Part shown: positions 54,525-64,000 of the stretch, piece after piece
Layout of the letters: each line of letters opens with the position of its first letter
Position numbering within the stretch: the stretch's first letter is position 1
Assembly: GCF_003589595.1 (NCBI RefSeq)
Contig: NW_020653770.1
Span: 1,111,292-1,175,291 of the forward strand
Source of the DNA: Hyposmocoma kahamanoa
Taxonomy: Eukaryota > Arthropoda > Insecta > Lepidoptera > Cosmopterigidae
Length of the DNA: 64,000 nucleotides
Direction of reading: 5' to 3'
Program-made: the position numbers and the translations under genes
The notes under the pieces: model-generated
What the model was told of the DNA's origin: nothing
Databases searched by the model: none
Seen by the model: only the letters and a program-made list of their open reading frames with translations

Positions 54525-57282
54525 CTGGAAAAAAGAATAAAAAAAAATATATATTATAAACGCAGCAAGCTCATGGTAGAGGGACAGTACGGCCAGCTTC
54601 TGGAAGATCTGCCAAAATCTAGTTTAATCAATGTTTCACTGTTCAACATAGAATGTCATATGTTTTAGTCCATTCCTAATCAGCTAACCTTTTGAGGACC
54701 CGTTCTGCGTCGCGTCTTCGAGTATATATAGCTACTCTAAAAAACATATTAATGGCTGACCGATGGGAAAAATTTAAGTTACGGACTTTCCTAATCGATT
54801 CTGATCTGAGTGTTTTCGGTAGTCCCACGGTGTTATCACTACTCTGGTATAGTTAATAGGTACAATGAATTCCTCCGTTTGAGACCAGGCAACACTATTG
54901 TTATCGCAGCGCAGTGAGCCATTTATGTCTCAAAATTGCACAATCTCGAATTATTCTTCAACCAATATATACAAAATTAGAAACTAGCATAAAATACAAT
55001 TTTGCACGTCATGACGAACAGGGGATTTATAAGTTTCAAGCCTTTGCCTGCGCATTTTTGTGTTTGTAGATCTGCAGCATCGTAGTTCCAAAACATGTCC
55101 GAGATTGCACCGTGCACCGAAGGCTATTCCGAAAACAGACTTCCACAACTGCTTCGGGATACGAAAGCACCGGTGGGAGCGTGTTCATTCGAATAGAAAT
55201 ACTTTCAAGGATGCCACGAGCCGGATTATGATTAATAGACCCTGTGCGGAATAACCCACGAAAGTCGGATACATTTGGGGCAGACCTTGTATTATCGAAA
55301 TCCGGTGACATTACAATAATATGGTAACTTTGATCTGATGCTGCAAGTCTGCAGATCATCCCACACTAATTTATTGTAGAACTCTCGTGTGTCTCGACGT
55401 GTTGTTGGCATAGAGATGATGACTTTTCAGAGTACACGTTGATTTATATCGTGGTTTCCTGAATTCAAAATGTTTTATTACCTTCATTCTGGCTGGCCTT
55501 TTAATCGACAATTTCTTTAGATAAGGACATAAATATTCAAGTGTTAAATAGGACGTACATAACTCGTGTGAATTTTTTGTGCTCTTTAGGTTTTTTGCGT
55601 AATCGTACACCGACGGAAATGAGATACGTCATTAAACAACCTGCGGTTACACGTAACTGACGTCTGACAAGAACATTGGCGTGACTTAAATGGATCGTGA
55701 AGAGTGAACATTACCTGTATCTTTTGCGGTCAGAATTTTGGCAATATTGTTTTCGAGACAACTTTAAAAGGGTCAAGATTTTCAACTCGTTTTTTTCTTT
55801 CTTTTGTATGTTACGCCTTTACACCGACATGACAAATTAGGAAATCAATACTTTATAATTATTATATTATATAATTGAATTTTACCCACATGTAATTTCA
55901 ATGAAAATAAAATATAACCTAGATCTGATATGACAGAAATGGCAGACAGTTGAGAGAATTCATCAACAGTGTACAAAAGTTGTGACCTTGTCTTTCGGCC
56001 CATAGGATTAATTTTGTCGAGTATTTTCATATGTGTCTTAGGAATTATCGTAGAGGAGACTACGGTAATGAGCTACCGAAAGCGGACAAACAAACTTTTG
56101 AGAATTGAAGAAAGGTTCCAGAGAATATATTAAAATAATAATTTCCTAAGTTTAAAACTTACTTTGCTTTTACTTACTTACTTTTTACAAAATTTAAGAG
56201 TATTTTTAAATAAAGAAGTGTGGAAAGTCAACAAGAGAAAAATTCGTTTTTTCTGAGTGTTCGATCTTTGTGTTAATAATCATAACAAACCAGTGGAGTA
56301 ATTTCACAAAAATAATTGAATATCAATTCAATAAAAATTTAAAATACAGTGAATAGCGACATCTCTCGCCAGGGCTGGTAGCTGTAAAGGTATCTAACTG
56401 GGTGATAAAACTTTCATAGATTTCTCATAGATGGCGCTACGACTAAAAAGTCGTTGAAAAACCAAATACAAAAACACGACAACAAGCACATAGAAAAATT
56501 CGTGATGTCCGCTGGTTCGTTCCAAGACTTAGTTGGTATAGCGTCTGGCACGGTATGATAGAAGACGTCGGTTCGAATCTGGCCAGATCTTTCTGAGTGT
56601 TCGATCTTTGCATAAATAATTAATTTCAAATTTAGTTGGCGGACGGCAGAAATCCACAACACGCACGTTTAAATTAATAGTAATTCACAATAGAACTATA
56701 CATATATAACTAACTATGACATACACAAATCATTGTAATACTAATAATAATACAATTTACTATCGGTCGTAATAGATTAATACTAATGTTATAAATAAAG
56801 TAATAATATTTTACACTAGAGACGTGCTTCCTTCCTTTTGTGACTTAAAAAATAAACCCTTAATTTGCGAAATCAAACACGATTGCGTGTCGCAATTGGG
56901 ACATTTTGCCGTAACGCCATGTCCGAGACATCTATTTCTTCACTCACCTTTACAGCTACCAGCAGCTGACCAGAGATGTCGCTTTAATAATTGTAATTAA
57001 TTACGGTAAACAATTTGTCAAAATTGTTTCGTAGAAAATTATACACTACGATAGCATTAAAATTTGCAGTTTAACAACTGATAGCTTGTGTGGCTGTGTG
57101 TACTTAAAGGCTGGTGTTAATGACCCACCAAGTTTACAAAGGTGGTACGTGATACGGTCACCTCTAAAAATAGCCGCCATGTTTACATATATTGCAAACA
57201 TGTAGTTATAGTACAGCCTTTACAGAGCGCTTCATTAATTAGTAAGAAAGTTTTAAAAAGAATACTAACTACGTGAAACAAG
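54525..57282. other. Upstream of the Ser/Arg-rich gene; no exon identified
   Basis: 55036-55360 has overlapping open frames on both strands (107 and 64 codons) that I cannot assign. A short minus-strand piece of SINE family 2 head (CAGCTACCAGC...GAGATGTCGC) is at 56943-56985. The remainder is AT-rich. Confidence 0.4.
56235..56640 (+). mobile_element. tRNA-derived composite SINE family 2
   Basis: TTTCTGAGTGTTCGATCTTTG appears both before the head (56240) and after the tRNA-like core (56588), so the tail motif flanks the unit. Between them: AATTGAATATCAATTCAATA, GCGACATCTCTCGCCAGGGC, ATGGCGCTACG, a mutated A box and B box GGTTCGAATCT (56570-56580). Confidence 0.75.
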
Positions 57283-57535
57283 CTAGTGACAGTAGGGCTC
57301 AGAGTGTCACTCAGAGCTTTAAATTGCAAAGATCTGAGTATCACTGTCACTTGCGCCCGTCACCCTGAGACATAAGTTGACAAGTCCCATGTGCCTGTAA
57401 CTTCACCAGCACCCTTACCCTTCAAAACCGGAAAACAGTAATGCTAACATTACTGCTTGGCGGCAGAAATAGGTAAGGTGGCAGTAGTTCCCTGGATGAA
57501 CTCTTTCTCAAGGAGCTCTACTGCTCCGAAACACT
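57283..57535 (-). repeat. Dispersed repeat family C, inverted copy
   Basis: Reads CGCCCGTCACCCTGAGACAT, CATGTGCCTGTAACTTCACC and GGATGAACTCTTTCTCAAGG on the plus strand, the full reverse order of 48357-48655 except its tail end. Confidence 0.75.
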
Positions 57536-57934
57536 ATTCATAAAAAAATAAACCCACAAGACATTATTTTTGTATGTTTTACTTTCCATCAATTACTTTT
57601 AATTTGGAATGTTCTTAAGTACCAAAATGGCATAACAATAATTTCAATAACCCAATATCACTTTTAATGTATTTACGGCGATTTTAAATCCACTAAAGCA
57701 CACTACCGATCATAAGGTCACGTACCATATGGCGATCCGGCTAGCCTTGTGTCATCACGAGTATCAATGCAAGGCAGGACATTTACCGGTTTTTTGGCTT
57801 GACTCATACAGAGCATTTTTGGAACAGTGATAATAAATTTAGGGGAATACATGCCCGTAGGGGGTTCTTGGGTTTGATTGCTCACAGGGAGTCCACAGTC
57901 AGTCCTACGAATGAATGAATCAATCAATTGCGAA

Positions 57935-58217
57935 CATTGACTTACAAATAAATGGACGACGGGTCTAATACAAAAACCACGAAAAAAATGTCCTAAGTCA
58001 ACCTATTTAAACGTAGTGACATGTAAAGGAATATGAAAAAGCTAAAACGTTTAATTTAAATTGTAATGTCGCAGTACTGTCTAATTTTGCTTGCTTCGCT
58101 GTCAGTCGAACAAACGAAGACTAAAGCGTGAATGACGCTCTGTATACGATTTTAACGCCCTATAAGTTCGGACACTTTTTAGCGAGGACCCGACGTCCAT
58201 ATAATTGTAAGTCAATG
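57935..58217 (+). mobile_element. 8-bp-TSD MITE (family 1), copy 6
   Basis: 283 bp, long form. The target duplication ATTGCGAA is identical at 57927-57934 and 58218-58225. Confidence 0.95.
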
Positions 58218-58376
58218 ATTGCGAACAAGACATTTTGCGAAATTGACGTTTTGCGTCCGGTAGACATTTTGCGAAGTGGACATTCTGCCCTGAGCCTTAC
58301 CAATGAGTATTTTCAAATCATAAGCAGTATAGTTTAGTAATTAATAAATAATGAATGAGAATAAACCAATGCCAAA

Positions 58377-58619
58377 CTGCCTCCGTGGCCTAATGGTTAC
58401 CATGCGGGACTGCCACGCAGACGTCTCAGGTTCGATTTCCGGGCCGGGAGATATATTTGTATGGCCTAAACATTGGACGTACATTTCTCTCGTGAGTTTG
58501 GGTGTAATTTGTGGTTGTCTATATGTGTGTCCAGTCCATGGCAACTCAGGGTTTCCCTAGTGCGGGACTACGTTGAGTGTGTGTGTGCGTTATTATTATT
58601 ATATTATTATTATTATTAA
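58377..58619 (+). mobile_element. tRNA-Gly-derived SINE, complete copy
   Basis: Head CTGCCTCCGTGGCC with A box TGGCCTAATGG, loop CTGCCAC, B box GGTTCGATTTCC, then a body with TTTGTATGGCC, CATGGCAACTCAGGGTTTCC and CTACGTTGAGTGTGTGTG, and a (TTA)n tail at about 58590-58619. The GCC anticodon position and flanks resemble tRNA-Gly(GCC). About 243 bp. Confidence 0.85.
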
Positions 58620-58679
58620 TGCCATTAACGAGGGTTAAAACTAAAGTGAAATAAAAACTTAACACTAAAAGTTAGAAAA

Positions 58680-58840
58680 ATAAGCCCTTTAAACTAGAAC
58701 ACATAAAAAATGAGCATCCAGAATTTTTTGGAAAAAGGGTAACTCAGGAGTGGTCCCATTTCAATTTTATGAAAATATTCCACCTCTAAGGGTGGCAAAC
58801 TAGGGGATGAATGACTTTTGAGGTCGGTTTTTTTAGTTCT
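58680..58840 (-). repeat. Dispersed repeat with CACCCTTAGAGG core, inverted copy
   Basis: Plus-strand AAACTAGAACACATAAAAAA, GGAGTGGTCCCATTTCAATT, CCACCTCTAAGGGTGGCAAA, ATGACTTTTGAGGTCGG. It matches 54105-54190 in reverse and extends further. Confidence 0.6.
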
Positions 58841-59106
58841 CTGTACTGTGATTATTATTTTATAAATGTATGTGTGTTGAGTTGTTTCTTTTCGTAATTC
58901 CTATTATTTATATATTAAATTGTAGCGGAATCCATTTTGGGTAGTGCATACTAAAAAGCAATTCTCACATTTACCAATATTAGTATAGCAACGGCACATC
59001 TTTTCCTATATCAGCAATTAGCATTGTCTATCTAATAGGCTTGTCACAGTTAACAATATTATTTGACCAAACAAGATTATGGTTCTTTGACCAACAGTTT
59101 TAGTCT

Positions 59107-59230
59107 GACGACCTCGATGACCCAGCGGATAGTTTTGTGGGCGCTAGATGAAAAAATCCCGGGTTCAATTCCCGGTTGGACCAATTTTGGAAACGTATTA
59201 TTTATTGTTTCCGGTCTGGGTGTAACGTAG
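59107..59230 (+). mobile_element. SINE with a third tRNA-like head
   Basis: GACCTCGATGACCCAGCGGA, then a B box GGTTCAATTCC (59162-59172) and GGTTGGACC, followed by a short body (TTTCCGGTCTGGGTGTAACG). A related B-box fragment, GGTTCGATTCC, is at about 7778. The A box is weak. Confidence 0.55.
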
Positions 59231-59261
59231 TACAGTTTGAGAGCAGTATTTGATGTTTTTA

Positions 59262-59352
59262 GTAGCAGTAGAGATTACCTTGCCTATTTCTGCCGCCAAG
59301 CAGTTGTAATGTGACCATTACTGCGTTTCGGTTTTGAAGGGTAAGGATGCTG
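59262..59352 (+). repeat. Dispersed repeat family C, fragment
   Basis: GCCGCCAAGCAGTTGTAATG and GGTTTTGAAGGGTAAGGATG; it breaks off at the start of the antisense reverse transcriptase remnant that follows. Confidence 0.6.
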
Positions 59353-59379
59353 GTGAAATATGTATTTACTTAAACAATT

Positions 59380-59625
59380 TCGACATGATCTTCGTCTTGT
59401 CCATGTTCAAAACCCACTCTTCGTGTTCAGGTCTCCCAAGGTCTCAGCCATAACAACTATATCATCGGCAAATCGAAGGTGTGTTAGATACTCGCTTGAT
59501 GTTGATGCCAAGTTCTTTCCAGTCCAGAAGCTTGAAAATATCCTCCAACGCAGCAGTGAACAGTTTCGGAGATAACTTATCACCCTGTCTGACGCCTCGT
59601 TGCAGTTGGATTATTCATATTCTAG
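59380..59625 (-). mobile_element. RTE-type LINE reverse transcriptase fragment (broken)
   Basis: On the minus strand: RGVRQGDKLSPKLFTAALED, then after a frameshift YLTHLRFADDIVVMAETLGD, and after another MDKTKIM. GVRQGD-LSP-LF, FADD and NKTK/DKTK are standard blocks of the RT palm. Inactive because of the frameshifts and truncation. Confidence 0.82.
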
Positions 59626-59990
59626 ATTATTTTCGTTCGCGATAAGTTACATATCCACTTCTATGCAACTTACGTATTTAATAAAGAGCTATCAATTATT
59701 TGCAATAGTTTTAATCCTCGTGAAAGACAAAAACGAGATCAAAAAGTACGCTTGCAAATAATTTTGCTACCTTACGTAAATACTAAACAAACACGTACAG
59801 TTGTTACAAATAATGTAGTGTTAAAACCACCACATAAGGTCGCACAGCTCGCCAGGCTGCACCCACATGCTTAAAAAGGCTCGACGCCTAGATAAAAAGG
59901 CGCCCTTTAAGGGGTGAATGCACGGCAATCGTGCGTGCATTTTGATTTTTAGTATACTAAGTTTAGGTTTGTTATATTTAACCCATTTTT

Positions 59991-60485
59991 AACCTGGCAG
60001 GCTATGATGGCCGTTTTGACTATTGTCCACTCATCAAGTTTCGTATTAATTATAATATAACTAACTACATTGAAGGAGCTAATTGATGTACATTGTTGAC
60101 AATAGTGACGTGCAGTAAAATTTATGGATGAATAATTTTATGACACACTGACACAACTCGGCATTTGTTGTTCGAAATTTTTAAAAATTAAATCTAATAC
60201 GTTCGTCACTTATAGGATCGCTGGCCAGCACAACTTCTACCTCCGGCAAACTCGCGTCAAAGCTGAATGCAAAACAAAGCAGTTTCGAATTGACGATTTA
60301 TATTAAATGAACATTTTTATTTTCGTTTTATTAAAACTTTTTAGTCAGCTACCCTTTGCAATACTAATTATAAGTCTAAAAACCTGTAGATGTGACTCGT
60401 ATTTGATTATATTTTTTTCGATAAAAAATTGAGATTTGAACTCACTATTGTAATCTGTCAAAACGGCCATCATGGCGTGCCGGTA
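59991..60485. mobile_element. Candidate 495-bp MITE with imperfect inverted ends
   Basis: ACCTGGCAGGCTATGATGGC (from 59992) and the inverted GCCATCATGGCGTGCCGGT (to 60484) match with one gap and few mismatches, continuing into CGTTTTGAC / GTCAAAACG. No target duplication recognised. Confidence 0.5.
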
Positions 60486-60584
60486 CTGTAAGTACCTATA
60501 GCTAATTCCTTTTATTTCTCTGGTCTTCTTCTTCTTTTCTTATCTCCTATATTTAGCTAAACTATTTTTAAATTAACCAAGTAA

Positions 60585-60932
60585 CAGGACGAATAAGTCG
60601 TGAGTCTCGTGTTGAGAGACATGCCAGTGATCAGCACATGTAGTGCCGTTCAGAGCTTTAAGTCGCAAAGGTCTGAGAGACACTGCCCCTGCGCCTGTCA
60701 CTCTGACAAGCCCCTGTAATTTCACCAGCACCCTCACCTACCCTTCAAAACAATTTTGTTTTTTGTTTCCTATTTTTTTTTTCAGAATATTCGGAGAGCA
60801 TAATATTAGGAAATAATATAAAACAGTTTACATTAAAACTCTTGAATATAGCCTAAAAAATGTTTGAATATCGCCTCCAGTGTAACGGAACAAGATCCAT
60901 CAATGTCTAGCTCGATGTGCTGCCCTCTGTAC
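60585..60932. repeat. Family C fragment (minus) and repeat D fragment (plus)
   Basis: 60585-60750 carries ACAGGACGAATAAGTCGTG and CCTGTAATTTCACCAGCACC (family C, inverted). 60858-60932 carries TATCGCCTCCAGTGTAACGG (repeat D). Confidence 0.55.
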
Positions 60933-61141
60933 AAGTAGTGCCTAAGATAAAGGCTAACTTATTATTAGTGGTCAAAATCAGACCAATCAAATATCCTGAC
61001 AGCTTTTAACCACACCAACAGTTGCCAAACAATGTCGAAAATCACGTGTCAAACAAAATCTCGGAATGGGGTCAACATCCTCGGGTCAATGCCATGCCTG
61101 TATGTACGTCTACATAGTACATTAAGAATGACATCAACTTA

Positions 61142-61945
61142 GGAGCAGTAGAGCTTCTTGTGATAGAGTTCGTCCAAGGAAGTATTGCCGTCAAACTTAT
61201 TTTCCGGCAAGCAGTAATGTCAGCATTCCTGCGTTCCTGCTTTGAAGAATAAGAATGCTGGTTCGATTGTAAGAACATGGGACCAGTGGCGTACCGTGAA
61301 GGGTGCAGAGGGGGCCATAGACTCGGCAACGGGGGCGGTGGCGAGCCCTAACTAGTATTTATTATATATTTATTTTTAATAACTCTTTATTGCACAAAGA
61401 AAAGATACATGAAACACAAGTTATAAAGGACATATACAAAGGTGAGCTTATCTCTAGAAGAGATCTCTTCCAGCCAACCCTAGCCTAGGTGAAAAATGAA
61501 GTCTGCGGGACTAATTATTGTACAATAAAATTAAAATTTAAATGTGAGTAAAAAAAAATAATTTAATAATATATATATATAAAAATAATATATATACATA
61601 TAAAGGATGATGATATGATATGATATGAGATAATATATGTACATATGACAGACATACACACGTACATGAACTTTATATACATAAATACAAACATAAGCAG
61701 AATATATATTATAATCTAAACAAATTAGTACTTATAATATATGTCACCTATTAACATAAATATTACATAAATATTTTACATAAAATTAGGTAATAAATTC
61801 CACTATTTGAGAAAACGATATTCTGAACAATACATGTATGTTCATGCCCGTCCATAGCAGTGCCACCCAGAGCTTTAAATTACAAACATGTCACTCTAAG
61901 ATATAAGTCCTATGTGCCTGTAATTTCACCACCACCCTTACCAAA
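61142..61945. repeat. Two family C fragments around an AT-rich simple repeat
   Basis: 61142-61290 (+) carries GAGCTTCTTGTGATAGAGTT and GGCAAGCAGTAATG. 61855-61945 (-) carries CAGAGCTTTAAATTACAAA and GCCTGTAATTTCACC. 61560-61640 is a TATA/GATAT-rich low-complexity stretch. Confidence 0.5.
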
Positions 61946-62150
61946 CCGTGCCAAATGCTATGCCAACGAAGCTAGAAGACGTCGTCGGTTCGAATCCGGC
62001 CGGGTCGAAGGAATTTCTTGTAAGTGTTCGATCTTTCTTATTAATAATTATAACAAACTATTGTAATAGTAAGTTTCTTTTTCTCTTGTTTAAGTTTCTC
62101 TGAGTGTAGAAATTAATTTCTCACAGATGGCGCTACGGCATGAAAGACAA
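61945..62150 (+). mobile_element. tRNA-derived composite SINE family 2, rearranged
   Basis: B box GGTTCGAATCC (61987-61997) followed by GGCCGGGTCGAAGGAATTTC and TAATAATTATAACAAACTA, then a head fragment AATTTCTCACAGATGGCGCT at 62117. The order tail-then-head matches tandem or overlapping copies. Confidence 0.6.
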
Positions 62151-62232
62151 AAAACAAATAATAATAATAATTCTTTATATCGGACCATAAAACATCCATA
62201 GTATGTCAGTAAAAGAACTTATATAAAGGTTA

Positions 62233-63268
62233 TTAATAATCAGTGCAACTTAATGATATTTCAAACTGGGCTACGCCATTAACTTGCACTATCCAATGTT
62301 TCAGGATAGGACAATCATATCTTCCCGCTATAGCATTTAGAATGCTGTTAGTACTAAGCCTCACGCGACTCATCAGCGACACAATCTTTTTGCGCATGAT
62401 GGCCTGGAAGCTGTCCGTGTGAGCTACCGCAAACATACCCGATGCACTACACCAGGTTGGCAGTCCTATCAGCATTCTAAATGCATTATTATATTGCACG
62501 CACAGGGCGTTAATTAAAGGCTCGTTTCGAATACCGAGTAAAAAGATTGACTATAAGCTTTTAAAAAAGCGTTATTTTAACTTCGTTGGAGCATCGAGCA
62601 AACCTGCGGGCAAGCATATTACTCCGAACCGCCAACGCCCTGCGATCCCTTTCAACATCCAGATCATCGTTTAGATCACATATTAAAATATGCCCAAGAT
62701 ACTTTACTTTATCTGTGACCTTCAACGGAACTCTATTTAACATAATAGGAGGAACATAATACGGTTTGATTTTACCCGTCTTAAACACCATGACCTCACT
62801 TTTCTTCGGGTTGTATTCTAATCCATGTGTCATGGCATCTTCTCACAAGTCTCAAGCATCTGCGTCGACGCACTGACCGACGGGCATTGCAGTACCATGT
62901 CATCAGCATAGTTTAAGTTATTTATACAAGTGCTTCCCATGCTGAGCCCGCCTATCAGCTCGATAACGTACAAGTTAAATAGCTTCGGTGAAATAATCCC
63001 CCCTGCCTTACTCCACACTCCAGTTTGTACTCAGCAGATAACACATTAGCCCACCTAACCTGATTTTTCTGATTGCTGTACCAGTGCCTAAATAATGTCA
63101 CACATTCTCCCGGTATGCCTGTCTCACTTAATTTTTGCCATAACAGATTGTAGTTGACTCGATCAAATGCTTTTGACAAGTCGAGGAAACAAGCATACAC
63201 GAGGGTTTTCCTATCTGTGTAATACCTGACCGTATGCTTCAGACATAGAATCGCACAATCTGTCACAA
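62233..63268 (-). mobile_element. CR1/Rex-like LINE ORF2, frameshifted
   Basis: Minus strand, from 63268 down: VYACFLDLSKAFDRVNYNLL (RT motif A), ECGVRQGG, NYADDMVLQCP (catalytic YADD), KVTDKVKYLGHIL (after the palm), RMLIGLPTWCSASGMF and FQAIMRKKIVSLMSR (C-terminal). The frame changes near 62990, 62830 and 62530, so it is dead. It is 5'-truncated exactly where a SINE family 2 core (63270-63375) starts. Confidence 0.85.
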
Positions 63269-63269
63269 A

Positions 63270-63375
63270 GATCTGCAACAAGCACATAGAAAAATTCGTA
63301 AGGTCCCCTGGTTCCTTCCGCTTAGTTGGCACAGCGTTGAAGACGTTGGTTCGAATCTAGCCGGATCGCAGGATT
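63270..63375 (+). mobile_element. tRNA-derived SINE family 2, core fragment
   Basis: AACAAGCACATAGAAAAATT, CGCTTAGTTGGCACAGCG (A-box region) and B box GGTTCGAATCT (63348). Confidence 0.65.
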
Positions 63376-63714
63376 TGTTTTTAATAATTAAAACTAAACT
63401 TGATGTTTGAGAACAAAAAATATATATATTGTAAATGTCGAATGTATAAAATGTTATTTACAAAGAGCATTCTCATTCTTCTCAGGGGAATCTGCCTTAC
63501 GAATGAGCGGTAGAGCTTAACCAATGTGACGATTTCAAGTGTAATAATGCTTACCTATGAAATAAAGATTATTTTGATTTGAAACATTAATAAGTAATAT
63601 ACTGCATACGAGAGCGTGCTATATTCTTATAGCTATTGTGTACTAACAAAGAAAGAAAATGAAAAAAGTTAATATAAAAAAAACATAAAATAAACAACAT
63701 AATAATCTAAATTT

Positions 63715-64000
63715 TTATTGAATTGATATTCAATAATTTTTTATATGAAATTACTCCACTAGTGTGTTATGATTGAATATTACAATTCAATAAACATTTA
63801 AATACAATGAATAGCGACATCTCTAGCCAGGGCTAGTAGCTGTAAAGGTATCTAACTGGGTGACGAAATACTTAAGATTTCTCATAGATGGAGCTATGGC
63901 TAAAAAGTCGTTGAAAAACCAAAATACAAAGACGACAACAAACACATAAAAAAATTCGTGAGGTCCGCTGGTTCGTTCCGTGGCTTAGTTGGTATAGCGT
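63715..64000 (+). mobile_element. tRNA-derived composite SINE family 2, cut by window end
   Basis: An inverted tail piece (TTTTATTGAATTGATATTCA at 63713) faces a normal head: GCGACATCTCTAGCCAGGGC, TAACTGGGTGACGAAATAC, then TGGCTTAGTTGGTATAGCGT at the last bases. The tRNA-like part continues beyond 64000. Confidence 0.72.

Noticed and set aside
58377..58450. Functional tRNA-Gly(GCC) gene
   Set aside because: The stems are degenerate, the same head recurs four times with a shared body and TTA tail; it is a SINE.
1..64000. CRISPR array, operon or phage features
   Set aside because: No regular direct repeats with unique spacers; spliced animal genes and SINEs exclude a prokaryotic origin.

Overview
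The window looks like nuclear DNA of an arthropod, most likely a moth or butterfly. It is AT-rich, its genes are split by spliceosomal introns, it is crowded with SINEs, MITEs and broken non-LTR retrotransposons, and the protein-coding genes are ordinary animal families. The order assignment rests on repeat types that I recall as common in Lepidoptera; no marker gene proves it. I see no bacterial, plasmid or CRISPR features and no rRNA gene. Every tRNA-like sequence I found belongs to a repeat.

Layout. 1-17508 (+): the last six exons of a large gene whose product I read as a GSE1-like co-repressor subunit. It has an Arg-Glu dipeptide tract, a long low-complexity middle and a conserved C-terminal part with a coiled coil. 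Exon phases join without error across an 11.75-kb intron, and an intact single-exon FUN14-domain (FUNDC1-like) gene lies inside that intron on the same strand. 22850-25069 (-): three exons of TMEM234, including a 68-nt last exon. 30178-31116 (-) and 45141-46034 (-): two paralogous TREX-type DEDDh 3'-5' exonucleases, each a single exon with all catalytic residues. Between them, 35113-37587 (-) is a single-exon NFXL1-type zinc-finger protein with a C-terminal membrane segment. 51002-54524 (-): the 3' exons of a basic, Ser/Arg-rich protein I do not recognise; one internal exon is still missing from the model. From 55 kb to the end I see only repeats and retrotransposon pieces.

Mobile DNA makes up much of the rest. 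Six copies of one MITE share 13-bp inverted ends and are each flanked by an 8-bp target duplication (five perfect, one with a single mismatch). A different 503-bp element also has a perfect 8-bp duplication. A palindromic family of about 112 bp and a 1.2-kb element both start with CAG and sit between TA dinucleotides, as Tc1/mariner-type elements do. There are two tRNA-derived SINE families, a third abundant dispersed repeat, and degraded LINE pieces including reverse transcriptase and RNase H parts. Several near-perfect palindromes (66, 22 and 21 bp arms) stand out.

The genes do not form an operon or pathway. Only the two exonuclease paralogs are clearly related to each other. I found no convincing new multi-gene system. 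The most unusual items are the structural ones: the 66-bp perfect palindrome, three nested pairs of inverted ends at 39.6-42.2 kb, the MITE whose ends carry splice-site sequences, and the possible short isoform of the GSE1-like gene.
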